Assembly: GCA_014359475.1 (NCBI GenBank)
Contig: JACIZI010000015.1
Span: 16,455-80,454 of the forward strand
DNA: 64,000 bases
DNA from: Marinobacter sp.
GTDB lineage: Bacteria; Pseudomonadota; Gammaproteobacteria; Pseudomonadales; Oleiphilaceae
Reading direction: 5' to 3'
The position numbers and the translations under genes are program-made. This document shows, piece after piece, positions 27,969 to 34,793 of the stretch. The notes under the pieces are model-generated. The model saw only the letters and a list, made by a program, of their open reading frames with translations, was not told where the DNA came from and searched no databases. Position 1 is the stretch's first letter, and every line of letters starts with the position of its first letter.

Positions 27969-28613
27969 ATGACCCACCAAGAACCTTTCACTGATCACCC
28001 GGACACACCCACCAGAGCAGGTTTGCGCAAGCGGTTGCGCCGCGCACGCAATGCGCTCTCACCGCAACAGCAGCGACACGCCGCCGAGCGGCTGGCCCTG
28101 AACCTGCTGAAATTACCGGACCTGAACCGCGCAAGGCACATTGCGGTCTACTTGCCCAATGACGGGGAAATCGACCCGCATCCCTACATGGCCGCCGCCA
28201 GAAGAAAAGGCATTCGGCTCTACCTGCCCGTTCTGCACCCTCTGCTTCAGGGCCGGCTGGTATTCAGCCCCTGGTATGACGGCATCGAACTGGTATGTAA
28301 CCGCTTCGGCATTGCGGAACCCCCCTTTCACACCGGGCTGAGACGCCCACCCTGGGCACTGGATGCGGTGCTTTTTCCGCTGGTGGGATTCGATGAATTC
28401 GGAGGAAGACTGGGCATGGGCGGCGGCTTCTACGATCGTACCTTTGCGTTCAGCCGGTTGCGCCCGCGACTGGCGCCGAAGCTGATCGGGCTGGCCCATG
28501 ATTTTCAGAAGGTGGAGAAATTACCGGTGGAACCCTGGGATGTGCCCCTGCATGGCATTGTAACCGATGAGGCCTGGTACCCCGTCACCCGGCGACTGCG
28601 GCCCGAGAGCTAA
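27969..28613 (+). CDS. fau: 5-formyltetrahydrofolate cyclo-ligase
   Basis: A 214-residue enzyme converting 5-formyl-THF to 5,10-methenyl-THF with ATP. The N-terminal LRKRLRRARNALSP is the phosphate-binding Arg/Lys region and the C-terminal signature is FGGRLGMGGGFYDRTF. It directly follows 6S RNA, as ygfA does in E. coli, where processing of the joint transcript is known. I chose ATG 27969, after the 6S 3' end; open frame exists upstream within the RNA gene. Confidence 0.92.
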   Translation: MTHQEPFTDHPDTPTRAGLRKRLRRARNALSPQQQRHAAERLALNLLKLPDLNRARHIAVYLPNDGEIDPHPYMAAARRKGIRLYLPVLHPLLQGRLVFSPWYDGIELVCNRFGIAEPPFHTGLRRPPWALDAVLFPLVGFDEFGGRLGMGGGFYDRTFAFSRLRPRLAPKLIGLAHDFQKVEKLPVEPWDVPLHGIVTDEAWYPVTRRLRPES

Positions 28614-28777
28614 CCGCGCTGGCCTTCCCGGCCCCTGATCGTTACAGCCTGCTGGCTGTCAGAGGCAGGAGCGACCCGGCGATCATCTGAGGCCTCCAGC
28701 GATGTTACCCCGGTAATGACCAGGCCCGCTGCAAACAGAAACACCAGCGTCCGGATCATGTCAGGCTTTCGTTCCAT
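28610..28777 (-). CDS. Small 55-residue hypothetical protein with N-terminal hydrophobic segment
   Basis: A short frame convergent with fau, overlapping its stop codon by 4 nt. It starts at ATG 28777 with GGGGAT about 7 nt upstream. The product begins MERKPDMIRTLVFLFAAGL, a plausible signal peptide or single membrane anchor, and the remaining ~30 residues are polar (SLEASDDRRVAPASDSQQ). No family is recognised. Start signals and the protein-like hydrophobic profile support it, but its size makes it uncertain. Confidence 0.45.
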   Translation of the reverse strand: MERKPDMIRTLVFLFAAGLVITGVTSLEASDDRRVAPASDSQQAVTIRGREGQRG

Positions 28778-28929
28778 TACCTATCCCCGAAAAGACTTTT
28801 GCACAGGCCAGAGCAGTCAAGACACCCAAAGACCCGTAAAATCAAGGTGATACTGCTAACTCTTGTAATTTACATGAAAGCCTAACACGCCTTTGCAATT
28901 TTACAATTTTTTTGCAGGTTACAATTTGT
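28778..28929. other. AT-rich intergenic region with repeated TTGCA/TTACAA motifs
   Basis: This gap between the small gene and the ilvA stop is much more AT-rich than its surroundings. It contains two near-direct repeats, TTTGCAATTTTACAATTT at 28892 and TTTGCAGGTTACAATTT at 28911, plus an inverted TTGTAA near 28864. It should hold the promoter of the small minus-strand gene. No clear terminator hairpin for ilvA was found. Confidence 0.4.
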
Positions 28930-30471
28930 TCATACCGGGCCGGAATGGCTGTTCCCGGCACCCAGGAACAGCCGGTAGGCTTCATTGTCCGTCATATCCT
29001 GATAACGGAAGCCGACCCGGTCGAGCATGGCCCGGAAGTCATTCACATCCTCCGCGTCCACCTGCGCCCCCATCAGCACCCGGCTGTAGGCCGCCCCGTG
29101 GTTACGGTAGTGGAACATGGAAATGTTCCAGCGGGTACCAAGGGACATCAGGAACTTCAGCAGGGCCCCCGGTCGCTCCGGGAACTCGAACTGGAAAACC
29201 CGCTCATTCGTCACTGACGGCGCATGGCCGCCCACCATGTGGCGGATATGCTGTTTGGCCACATCGCTGTCGGTCAGATCCACTACTGCATAGCCGCTCT
29301 CCCGCAGCTCCTGCACCAGCTCGTTCCTGCCCAGGCCACCCGCCTGTATCTGGATACCCACAAAGATGGTGGCTTCCCGACTGTCTGCATAGCGGTAGTT
29401 GAACTCGGTGATGCTGCGCCTGTGCAGGGCATTGATAAAGGCCCTGAAGGCCCCCGGTTTTTCCGGAATCGTTACTGCCAGAATGGCCTCGCGTTTCTCG
29501 CCCACTTCGGTGCGCTCGGAGATGTAACGTAACCGGTCGAAGTTCATGTTGGCACCACTGAGAACCCCGGCGAGCGTCTCATCTTCCAACTGGTCCCGCT
29601 CGATGTATTTCTTGATGCCGGCCACCGACAGCGCACCGGCCGGCTCGGCGATGGAGCGGGTATCCTCAAAGATATCCTTGATAGCCGCGCAGATCTCGTC
29701 GGTGGACACGGTGATCACTTCGTCCACGTGGTCTTTGCAGATATCCCAGGGGTGCTCACCGACCTGCTTGACCGCCACGCCGTCAGCAAAGATACCCACC
29801 TCATCCAGTACCACCCGGCGATTGGCCGCCAGCGCAGCCTGCAGGCAATTGGAGTCCTGCGGCTCCACACCGATCACCCGGATTTGCGGGCGCAGATATT
29901 TGATATACGCGGCCATGCCGGCAATCAACCCACCACCGCCCACAGGGATGAATACCGCATGCAAAGGGTGGGCGTACTGCCACATCATCTCCATGGCCAC
30001 AGTACCCTGGCCGGCAATCACGTCCGGATCATCATAGGGTGGGATATAGGTATAGCCGTGTTTGGCGATCAGCTCCTGGGCGTGGGCCGCCGCCTCGTCG
30101 AAGGCATCACCTTTGAGCACCACCTTGGCACCCCGGTCCCGCACCGAGCGTACCTTGATCTCCGGCGTGGTCTGGGGCATCACGATCACCGCCTTGATGC
30201 CAAGCTGCTTCGCCGACAACGCAACACCCTGGGCATGGTTCCCGGCCGACGCACAGATCACCCCCTTGGACTTCTGCTCCTCCGACAACTGGGCAATGCG
30301 GTTGAATGCCCCCCGGATCTTGAAGGAAAACACCGGCTGCAGGTCTTCACGCTTGAGCAGAATCTTGTTGCCAAAGCGCTTGGAGAGGCTGCGGGCCTCG
30401 GTCAGTGGCGTTTCGATGGCAGCATCGTAAACCCGGGCATCCAGAATCTTCTTGATATAGCGTTGCGGCAT
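28930..30471 (-). CDS. ilvA: Threonine ammonia-lyase (biosynthetic threonine deaminase) IlvA
   Basis: A 513-residue PLP enzyme making 2-oxobutanoate from threonine, the first isoleucine step. The PLP lysine lies in the block FSFKIRGAFNRI (about residue 50); SAGNHAQGVAL and the phosphate-binding PVGGGGLIAG follow. The C-terminal ~190 residues contain two ACT-like regulatory repeats (LAVTIPEKPGAFRAFINAL and FEFPERPGALLKFLMSLG), the usual site of isoleucine/valine control. Divergent from rpiA, as in Pseudomonas. Confidence 0.96.
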   Translation of the reverse strand: MPQRYIKKILDARVYDAAIETPLTEARSLSKRFGNKILLKREDLQPVFSFKIRGAFNRIAQLSEEQKSKGVICASAGNHAQGVALSAKQLGIKAVIVMPQTTPEIKVRSVRDRGAKVVLKGDAFDEAAAHAQELIAKHGYTYIPPYDDPDVIAGQGTVAMEMMWQYAHPLHAVFIPVGGGGLIAGMAAYIKYLRPQIRVIGVEPQDSNCLQAALAANRRVVLDEVGIFADGVAVKQVGEHPWDICKDHVDEVITVSTDEICAAIKDIFEDTRSIAEPAGALSVAGIKKYIERDQLEDETLAGVLSGANMNFDRLRYISERTEVGEKREAILAVTIPEKPGAFRAFINALHRRSITEFNYRYADSREATIFVGIQIQAGGLGRNELVQELRESGYAVVDLTDSDVAKQHIRHMVGGHAPSVTNERVFQFEFPERPGALLKFLMSLGTRWNISMFHYRNHGAAYSRVLMGAQVDAEDVNDFRAMLDRVGFRYQDMTDNEAYRLFLGAGNSHSGPV

Positions 30472-30564
30472 GGTGCGTCCAGAAATCGGCGGATTGGGTG
30501 GAAAAAGCCCACAGTTTAGAAAGTTTGCCGCCCACTCGTCTATAAGTGGTGCCGCCTAACCCGC

Positions 30565-30570
30565 TATAAT
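30565..30570 (+). promoter_or_regulatory. -10 element of the rpiA promoter
   Basis: A perfect TATAAT lies 38 bp before the rpiA start in the divergent ilvA-rpiA region. No convincing -35 hexamer sits 17 bp upstream, so the promoter may need an activator or the assignment may be wrong. Confidence 0.35.
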
Positions 30571-30607
30571 GAGCCATCCTCAACATCAAATGCTACCCGG
30601 AGCCCCC

Positions 30608-31288
30608 ATGACCCAGGACGAACTGAAACAGGCAGTGGCCAGAGCCGCACTGGACCATATCCGCCCCCATCTGGACCAGGACAGCGTGATTGGTGTTGGC
30701 ACCGGCAGCACTGCCAACTTTTTTATCGACATGCTGGCCGGGATCCGCAACGACTTTGACGGTGCCGTGGCCAGCTCTGAGGCAACCGCCCAACGGCTGA
30801 AAAGCCATGGCATTCCGGTTTACGAACTGAATACCGTCAGCGAACTGGAGTTCTACGTGGACGGAGCCGATGAAACCAACGAGCGGCTGGAACTGATCAA
30901 GGGCGGCGGTGGAGCCCTCACCCGGGAGAAAATTGTTGCTGCCGTGGCCAAAACCTTTATCTGCATCGCCGACGAATCCAAGAAAGTGGGCATCCTCGGC
31001 GACTTCCCCCTGCCGGTGGAGGTGATTCCCATGGCCCGCAGCCATGTAGGCCGTGAGATCGTCAAGCTCGGGGGCGATCCGGAGTACCGGGAAGGCGTGG
31101 TGACCGACAACAGCAACATCATCATCGACATCCACAATATGGACCTGTCGCGCCCCATCCAGGCGGAAGAACGGCTCAACCAGGTGGTCGGTGTGGTCAC
31201 CAACGGCCTGTTTGCCCGCCGCCCGGCAGATATCCTGATGCTGGGCACTGCCAACGGCGTGGAAACCATTACACGCAGCAAGGATTAA
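30608..31288 (+). CDS. rpiA: Ribose-5-phosphate isomerase A
   Basis: A 226-residue sugar-phosphate isomerase of the pentose phosphate pathway. Motifs: [15 protein letters not shown] (substrate phosphate loop), [16 protein letters not shown], the catalytic-acid region [20 protein letters not shown], and [14 protein letters not shown] 30608 has GGAG 7 nt upstream; the frame is open 13 codons further but those are not family-like. Confidence 0.96.
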   Translation: MTQDELKQAVARAALDHIRPHLDQDSVIGVGTGSTANFFIDMLAGIRNDFDGAVASSEATAQRLKSHGIPVYELNTVSELEFYVDGADETNERLELIKGGGGALTREKIVAAVAKTFICIADESKKVGILGDFPLPVEVIPMARSHVGREIVKLGGDPEYREGVVTDNSNIIIDIHNMDLSRPIQAEERLNQVVGVVTNGLFARRPADILMLGTANGVETITRSKD

Positions 31289-31292
31289 ACAA

Positions 31293-31312
31293 AACCAAGC
31301 GCTTGCTTGGTT
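31293..31312. promoter_or_regulatory. Perfect 8-bp palindrome, candidate TetR-type operator
   Basis: AACCAAGC, a 4-nt centre GCTT, and GCTTGGTT form a perfect inverted repeat between rpiA and the acyl-CoA dehydrogenase gene, 55 bp before the latter. No T-run follows, so it is not an intrinsic terminator. Palindromes of this form are common operators of TetR-family regulators that sense acyl-CoA; here that is inference. No regulator gene lies nearby. Confidence 0.45.
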
Positions 31313-31366
31313 ATAGAAATTACGCGACACTGCTCCCGATGATGACCGATCAAAGGGAGCTTTCAC

Positions 31367-32506
31367 GTGTCCGATTATTTCAACGATACCCACCAACAGG
31401 CCCGGCTCAGTGCCCGAAAATTCATTGAAACCCATGTGCGCCCGTACATTGATGAATGGGAGGAGGCCGGTGAATTTCCCCGGGAAATCTACCTCAAGGC
31501 AGGCGAAGCAGGTCTGCTGGGCGTAGGATTTCCGGAAGCACTGGGCGGCACCGGTGAAGGCGACATCTTCCTGAAAGTCGCCGTGTCGGAAGAGCTGATG
31601 CGCTCCACCTCCGGCGGCTTCGTGGCCAGCATGGGCTCTCTGGATATCGGTCTGCCACCGGTGGCAAAATGGGCACGCAAGGAGGTGCGCGAAGAAATCG
31701 TGCCTCCTGTCCTCAGAGGCGAGAAAATTGCGGCCCTGGCCATTACTGAGCCTGGCGGGGGCTCCGATGTTGCGAGTCTGAAAACCCGCGCCGTCAGGGA
31801 CGGTGATCACTACGTGGTGAACGGCAACAAAATCTTCATCACCAGCGGCATCCGCGCCGACCACTACACCGTTGCCGTGCGCACCGGCGGCGAAGGCCAC
31901 GGCGGCATCAGCCTGCTGCTGATCGACCGGGACACACCCGGCTTCTCCACCGGCAAAAAACTGAAGAAAATGGGCTGGTGGTGCAGCGACACGGCGGAGT
32001 TGTTCTTCGAGGATTGCCGGGTCCCCGCCGACCGCCTGATCGGCGCGGAAAACGCCGGCTTTATCGCCATCATGAGCAACTTCCTGGCAGAGCGCCTGAG
32101 CCTGACCGTCATGGCCTACATGACCGCCCAGATTGCCTGGGAAGAAGCCATGGCATACGCCAGGCAACGCCAGGCCTTCGGTCGCGACATCGCCGGCTTC
32201 CAGGTCATCCGGCACAAGCTGGTGGACATGGCCACCCGCATCGACGTGGCCCGGGAGTACGCCTACCACTGCGCCGCACTGATGCAGGCGGGCAAGAATC
32301 CGGTCAAGGAGGTGGCGATGGCGAAGAATTTTGCGGTGGAGGTCTGTGAGGAGGTCACCCGTGAGGCGGTGCAGATCTTCGGCGGCATGGGCTACATGCG
32401 CGAGTCCGTAGTCGAGCGGTTGTACCGGGATGCCAAGCTGCTGTCCATCGGTGGTGGCACTACCGAAATCATGAAGGAACTGATTGCCAAGCAGATTCAG
32501 CTGTAG
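31367..32506 (+). CDS. Acyl-CoA dehydrogenase
   Basis: A 379-residue flavoprotein desaturating acyl-CoA at the alpha-beta bond. Family blocks: AITEPGGGSDVASLKT, GNKIFITSGIRADH, FEDCRVPADRLIG, RQAFGRDIAGFQ and QIFGGMGYMRE. The usual C-terminal catalytic Glu position is Gly (LLSIGGGTTEI), whereas Glu242 in LAERLSL aligns with the base of isovaleryl-CoA and long-chain type enzymes, so I expect a branched or long-chain substrate. GTG 31367 has AAGGGAG upstream. It is a lone gene with its own palindromic upstream site. Confidence 0.9.
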   Translation: MSDYFNDTHQQARLSARKFIETHVRPYIDEWEEAGEFPREIYLKAGEAGLLGVGFPEALGGTGEGDIFLKVAVSEELMRSTSGGFVASMGSLDIGLPPVAKWARKEVREEIVPPVLRGEKIAALAITEPGGGSDVASLKTRAVRDGDHYVVNGNKIFITSGIRADHYTVAVRTGGEGHGGISLLLIDRDTPGFSTGKKLKKMGWWCSDTAELFFEDCRVPADRLIGAENAGFIAIMSNFLAERLSLTVMAYMTAQIAWEEAMAYARQRQAFGRDIAGFQVIRHKLVDMATRIDVAREYAYHCAALMQAGKNPVKEVAMAKNFAVEVCEEVTREAVQIFGGMGYMRESVVERLYRDAKLLSIGGGTTEIMKELIAKQIQL

Positions 32507-32565
32507 ACCTTCTGACTGGCCTTCGGCTTCGTCCCCGGCCCGCGTTTGTTGGGGGTGGGCGATAT

Positions 32566-32663
32566 CCGGGAGGGGCTTTCCAAAACACGCCCGCAAGTAC
32601 GTCCCTGTAGGGCTCGGCTCTGGCCATCCATGGCCAGAGACGGTTTTGGAAAGCCCCTCCCGG
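32566..32663. repeat. Long palindromic intergenic repeat, copy 1
   Basis: Arms of 21 bp, CCGGGAGGGGCTTTCCAAAAC (first 20 bases are 32566-32585) and its exact complement at 32643-32663, enclose a ~56-nt interior. The interior contains CGCCCGCAAGTACGTCC, GGGCTCGG and the palindrome TGGCCATCCATGGCCA. It is homologous to copy 2 in inverted orientation. The form resembles the intergenic REP/BIME-like elements of GC-rich gammaproteobacteria. Confidence 0.75.
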
Positions 32664-32780
32664 ACACCGCCTACAAACTTGGGAGGCGGTCCGCACAAAA
32701 CCACCACTAAAAACTGGCCCAACCAACCCTGGAACTTGCCGCCGCTGGAAGGCCAACTCCGTGGTCCGAAAGGCCCGGGG

Positions 32781-32882
32781 CGGCGGGGGAGGCTTCTCAA
32801 AACCGTAAGCGGCCAGGGATGGCTGCGCCCGAGCCCCCCATGGACGGGTTCACGGGCGTGTTTTGAGAAGCCTCCCCCACCG
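32781..32882. repeat. Long palindromic intergenic repeat, copy 2 (inverted relative to copy 1)
   Basis: Arms GGGGGAGGCTTCTCAAAAC (32785-32803) and GTTTTGAGAAGCCTCCCCC (32860-32878) form a 19-bp perfect stem, extendable with CGGC/ACCG. Read on the minus strand the interior aligns with copy 1: ACGCCCG, then ACCCGTCCATG, GGGCTCGG, GCCATCCCTGGCC and ACGGTTTTG. The stem bases differ from copy 1 in both arms together (TTCC/GGAA versus TCTC/GAGA). Confidence 0.75.
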
Positions 32883-33035
32883 ACGCGGGCCGTCTGCTCC
32901 CAAACTACCGGACACGGCCTCCCACAAGGCAGAAAACCAAAAACAAAGGTTTGGTTTCGAACAACCGCAGAGTCCCGTATAATTGCGCCCACTTTTTAAC
33001 CGCAGTCCATTCAAACTCAGGAAAGGATCAAGCAG

Positions 33036-33563
33036 ATGCAATTCGACAACATTCCCGTGGGCAAGAATCCCCCCGATGACATCTACGTAGCGATCGAAAT
33101 CCCCGCCAACAGCTCGCCGGTCAAGTACGAGCTGGACAAGGATATGGGCGCGCTGCTGGTTGACCGCTTCATGGCCACCCCGATGTTCTACCCGGCCAAC
33201 TATGGTTTTATCCCCCACACCCTGGCCGACGACGGGGATCCGCTGGACGTGCTGGTAGTGACTCCTTATGCAGTACAGGCCGGCAGTGTTATTCGTTGCC
33301 GTCCGGTGGGTGTCCTGAACATGGAAGACGAAGCCGGCGGTGATGCCAAGCTGGTGGCCGTGCCCCACGACAAGCTGACCAGGTCTTACACTCACGTGAA
33401 GGAAGTGGACGATCTGCCTGATCTGCTGAAAGAACAGATCCAGCACTTCTTCGAGAACTACAAGACGCTCGAGCCGGGCAAATGGGTGAAGGTGCAGGGC
33501 TGGGACAATGCAGCAGCGGCCCGGGATGCCATTACCAAGGCGATCGATGCCTACCGTGGCTGA
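33036..33563 (+). CDS. ppa: Inorganic pyrophosphatase
   Basis: A 175-residue family I soluble pyrophosphatase. The active-site signature with the metal-binding Asp residues is [14 protein letters not shown], preceded by [16 protein letters not shown] and [10 protein letters not shown], and followed by [17 protein letters not shown]. Length is the standard bacterial hexamer size. AGGAAAGGA lies upstream of ATG 33036. It ends before a strong intrinsic terminator. Confidence 0.97.
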   Translation: MQFDNIPVGKNPPDDIYVAIEIPANSSPVKYELDKDMGALLVDRFMATPMFYPANYGFIPHTLADDGDPLDVLVVTPYAVQAGSVIRCRPVGVLNMEDEAGGDAKLVAVPHDKLTRSYTHVKEVDDLPDLLKEQIQHFFENYKTLEPGKWVKVQGWDNAAAARDAITKAIDAYRG

Positions 33564-33578
33564 TTGAACATCCGCCAC

Positions 33579-33617
33579 AAAAAAACCGGGCGGTTAACAA
33601 CCGACCCGGTTTTTTTA
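33579..33617 (+). terminator. Intrinsic (bidirectional) terminator after ppa
   Basis: A-rich AAAAAAACCGGG, an inner GGTT-AACAACC hairpin, and CCCGGTTTTTTT form a strong stem followed by a run of seven T; the A-run on the other side lets it work leftward for the convergent DUF2333 gene too. Confidence 0.85.
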
Positions 33618-33670
33618 TGCCTTTTGGCTTTTCCGCGTCCTTCCGTGGATTCCGCGCCCATCTGCCCTGT

Positions 33671-34723
33671 CTAACCCCGGGACAACAGATCCCGCATGTC
33701 ACTGATCGCCGCGCTGGCCCGTGACAGGTAAGCGGCCATGGTCAGTGAATGGTTGGCCATTACGCCAAAGCCACTGCCGTTGAGGACTACCGGGCTCCAC
33801 ATGGGGCGCTGGGTGCCTTCCAGCTCGATGATGATCTGCTTCACGCTGGCCATCGCGTTCTTGTCATTGAGCACCTTGCGGAAGTCTACTTCCACCGCGC
33901 GAAAGATGTGCAGCAGGGCCCAGCCGGTGCCACGGGCTTCATAGAAAGCGTCGTCGATTTTGGTCCAGGGCGTCTTCACCCGCTCACCGTCGGCTTCCTC
34001 TGCCAGCGGGTCCTCGGCGTTCATCTGGGCCACCGAATCAGACACCGAGGCTTTACCCACACTCTCACCAAGCACCCGGGAAAGGCTGCCAAGCCGGGTT
34101 TCCAGGTCCGCCAGCCAGTTGTTCAGGTTGTCCGCCCGGGCAAAGAACTGGGCAGATGGCTGATCGGTTGCAGACAGGCGATTCAGGTAACTGCGCAGGG
34201 CCCGTATCCCGCGGCGATACTCAGCCTCCGTGGACGGGATCGCCCAGCTGCCGCTGTCGAAGTGAAACTGCGGTTCGGCAATCACCAGGTCCGGGTCTTC
34301 CGCGGACTGGCTCTGGGAGCGACTCATGTCCTTGCGCAGGGCCCGGGACATATCCCGCAACTGAACCAGTACACCATATTCCCATGAGGGCATGTTATCC
34401 AGCCAGACACCAGGGGGAAAGATGTCGTTGGAGATGTAGCCGCCGGGCTTGTTCAGCATGGTTTCCGCCATGCGGATCATGGTGGCAGTGGTAGCGAAGC
34501 CGGCGACCGGTTCGCGGTTCATTTGCTGCGACAGGGTGCGGGTGTGCTCCCTGACCGAGAAGGTATCCGGCTCGGAACTCCAGATCATGCCCAGCACCAG
34601 AGTGACCAGCAGGTAAAGAACCAGCAGCGCGACAACCAACTTGCCGATGGCGCTGCCCTTTCCGGTGTAATCACCCAAATCGGCCTTGCGATCACTGAAA
34701 TACTGTTTGATTTGTTTCATCAT
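33671..34723 (-). CDS. DUF2333 family membrane-anchored protein
   Basis: A 350-residue protein of the DUF2333 family known from Pseudomonas-type bacteria. One N-terminal membrane helix (VVALLVLYLLVTLVLGMIW, residues ~29-47) leaves a large periplasmic helical domain. Conserved segment: LNKPGGYISNDIFPPGVWLD near residue 90 with WEYGVLVQLRDM. Function is unknown. It converges on ppa and lies 71 bp downstream of the lapD-like gene on the same strand. Confidence 0.82.
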   Translation of the reverse strand: MMKQIKQYFSDRKADLGDYTGKGSAIGKLVVALLVLYLLVTLVLGMIWSSEPDTFSVREHTRTLSQQMNREPVAGFATTATMIRMAETMLNKPGGYISNDIFPPGVWLDNMPSWEYGVLVQLRDMSRALRKDMSRSQSQSAEDPDLVIAEPQFHFDSGSWAIPSTEAEYRRGIRALRSYLNRLSATDQPSAQFFARADNLNNWLADLETRLGSLSRVLGESVGKASVSDSVAQMNAEDPLAEEADGERVKTPWTKIDDAFYEARGTGWALLHIFRAVEVDFRKVLNDKNAMASVKQIIIELEGTQRPMWSPVVLNGSGFGVMANHSLTMAAYLSRASAAISDMRDLLSRG

Positions 34724-34793
34724 GGTTGCCTGATCCTGTTACCCGAAATCCAATATCTGGTTTTATGTACCTTGCGTGATTTTAATCAGTCAA

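Larger units (their letters stand above)
32507..33035. other. 529-bp intergenic region with two large hairpin repeats and the ppa promoter
   Basis: No credible gene is seen. It holds two ~100-bp palindromic elements (annotated separately), about 117 bp between them without recognisable features, and at the right end a TATAAT at 32978-32983 with a weak TTTCGA 17 bp upstream, which is the likely ppa promoter. The hairpins could also end transcription of the acyl-CoA dehydrogenase gene. Confidence 0.6.

Noticed and set aside
30593-32992. A 799-codon open frame on the minus strand across rpiA, the acyl-CoA dehydrogenase and the hairpin repeats
   Set aside because: It runs antisense through two conserved genes and through the palindromic repeats, with no domain or start signal.
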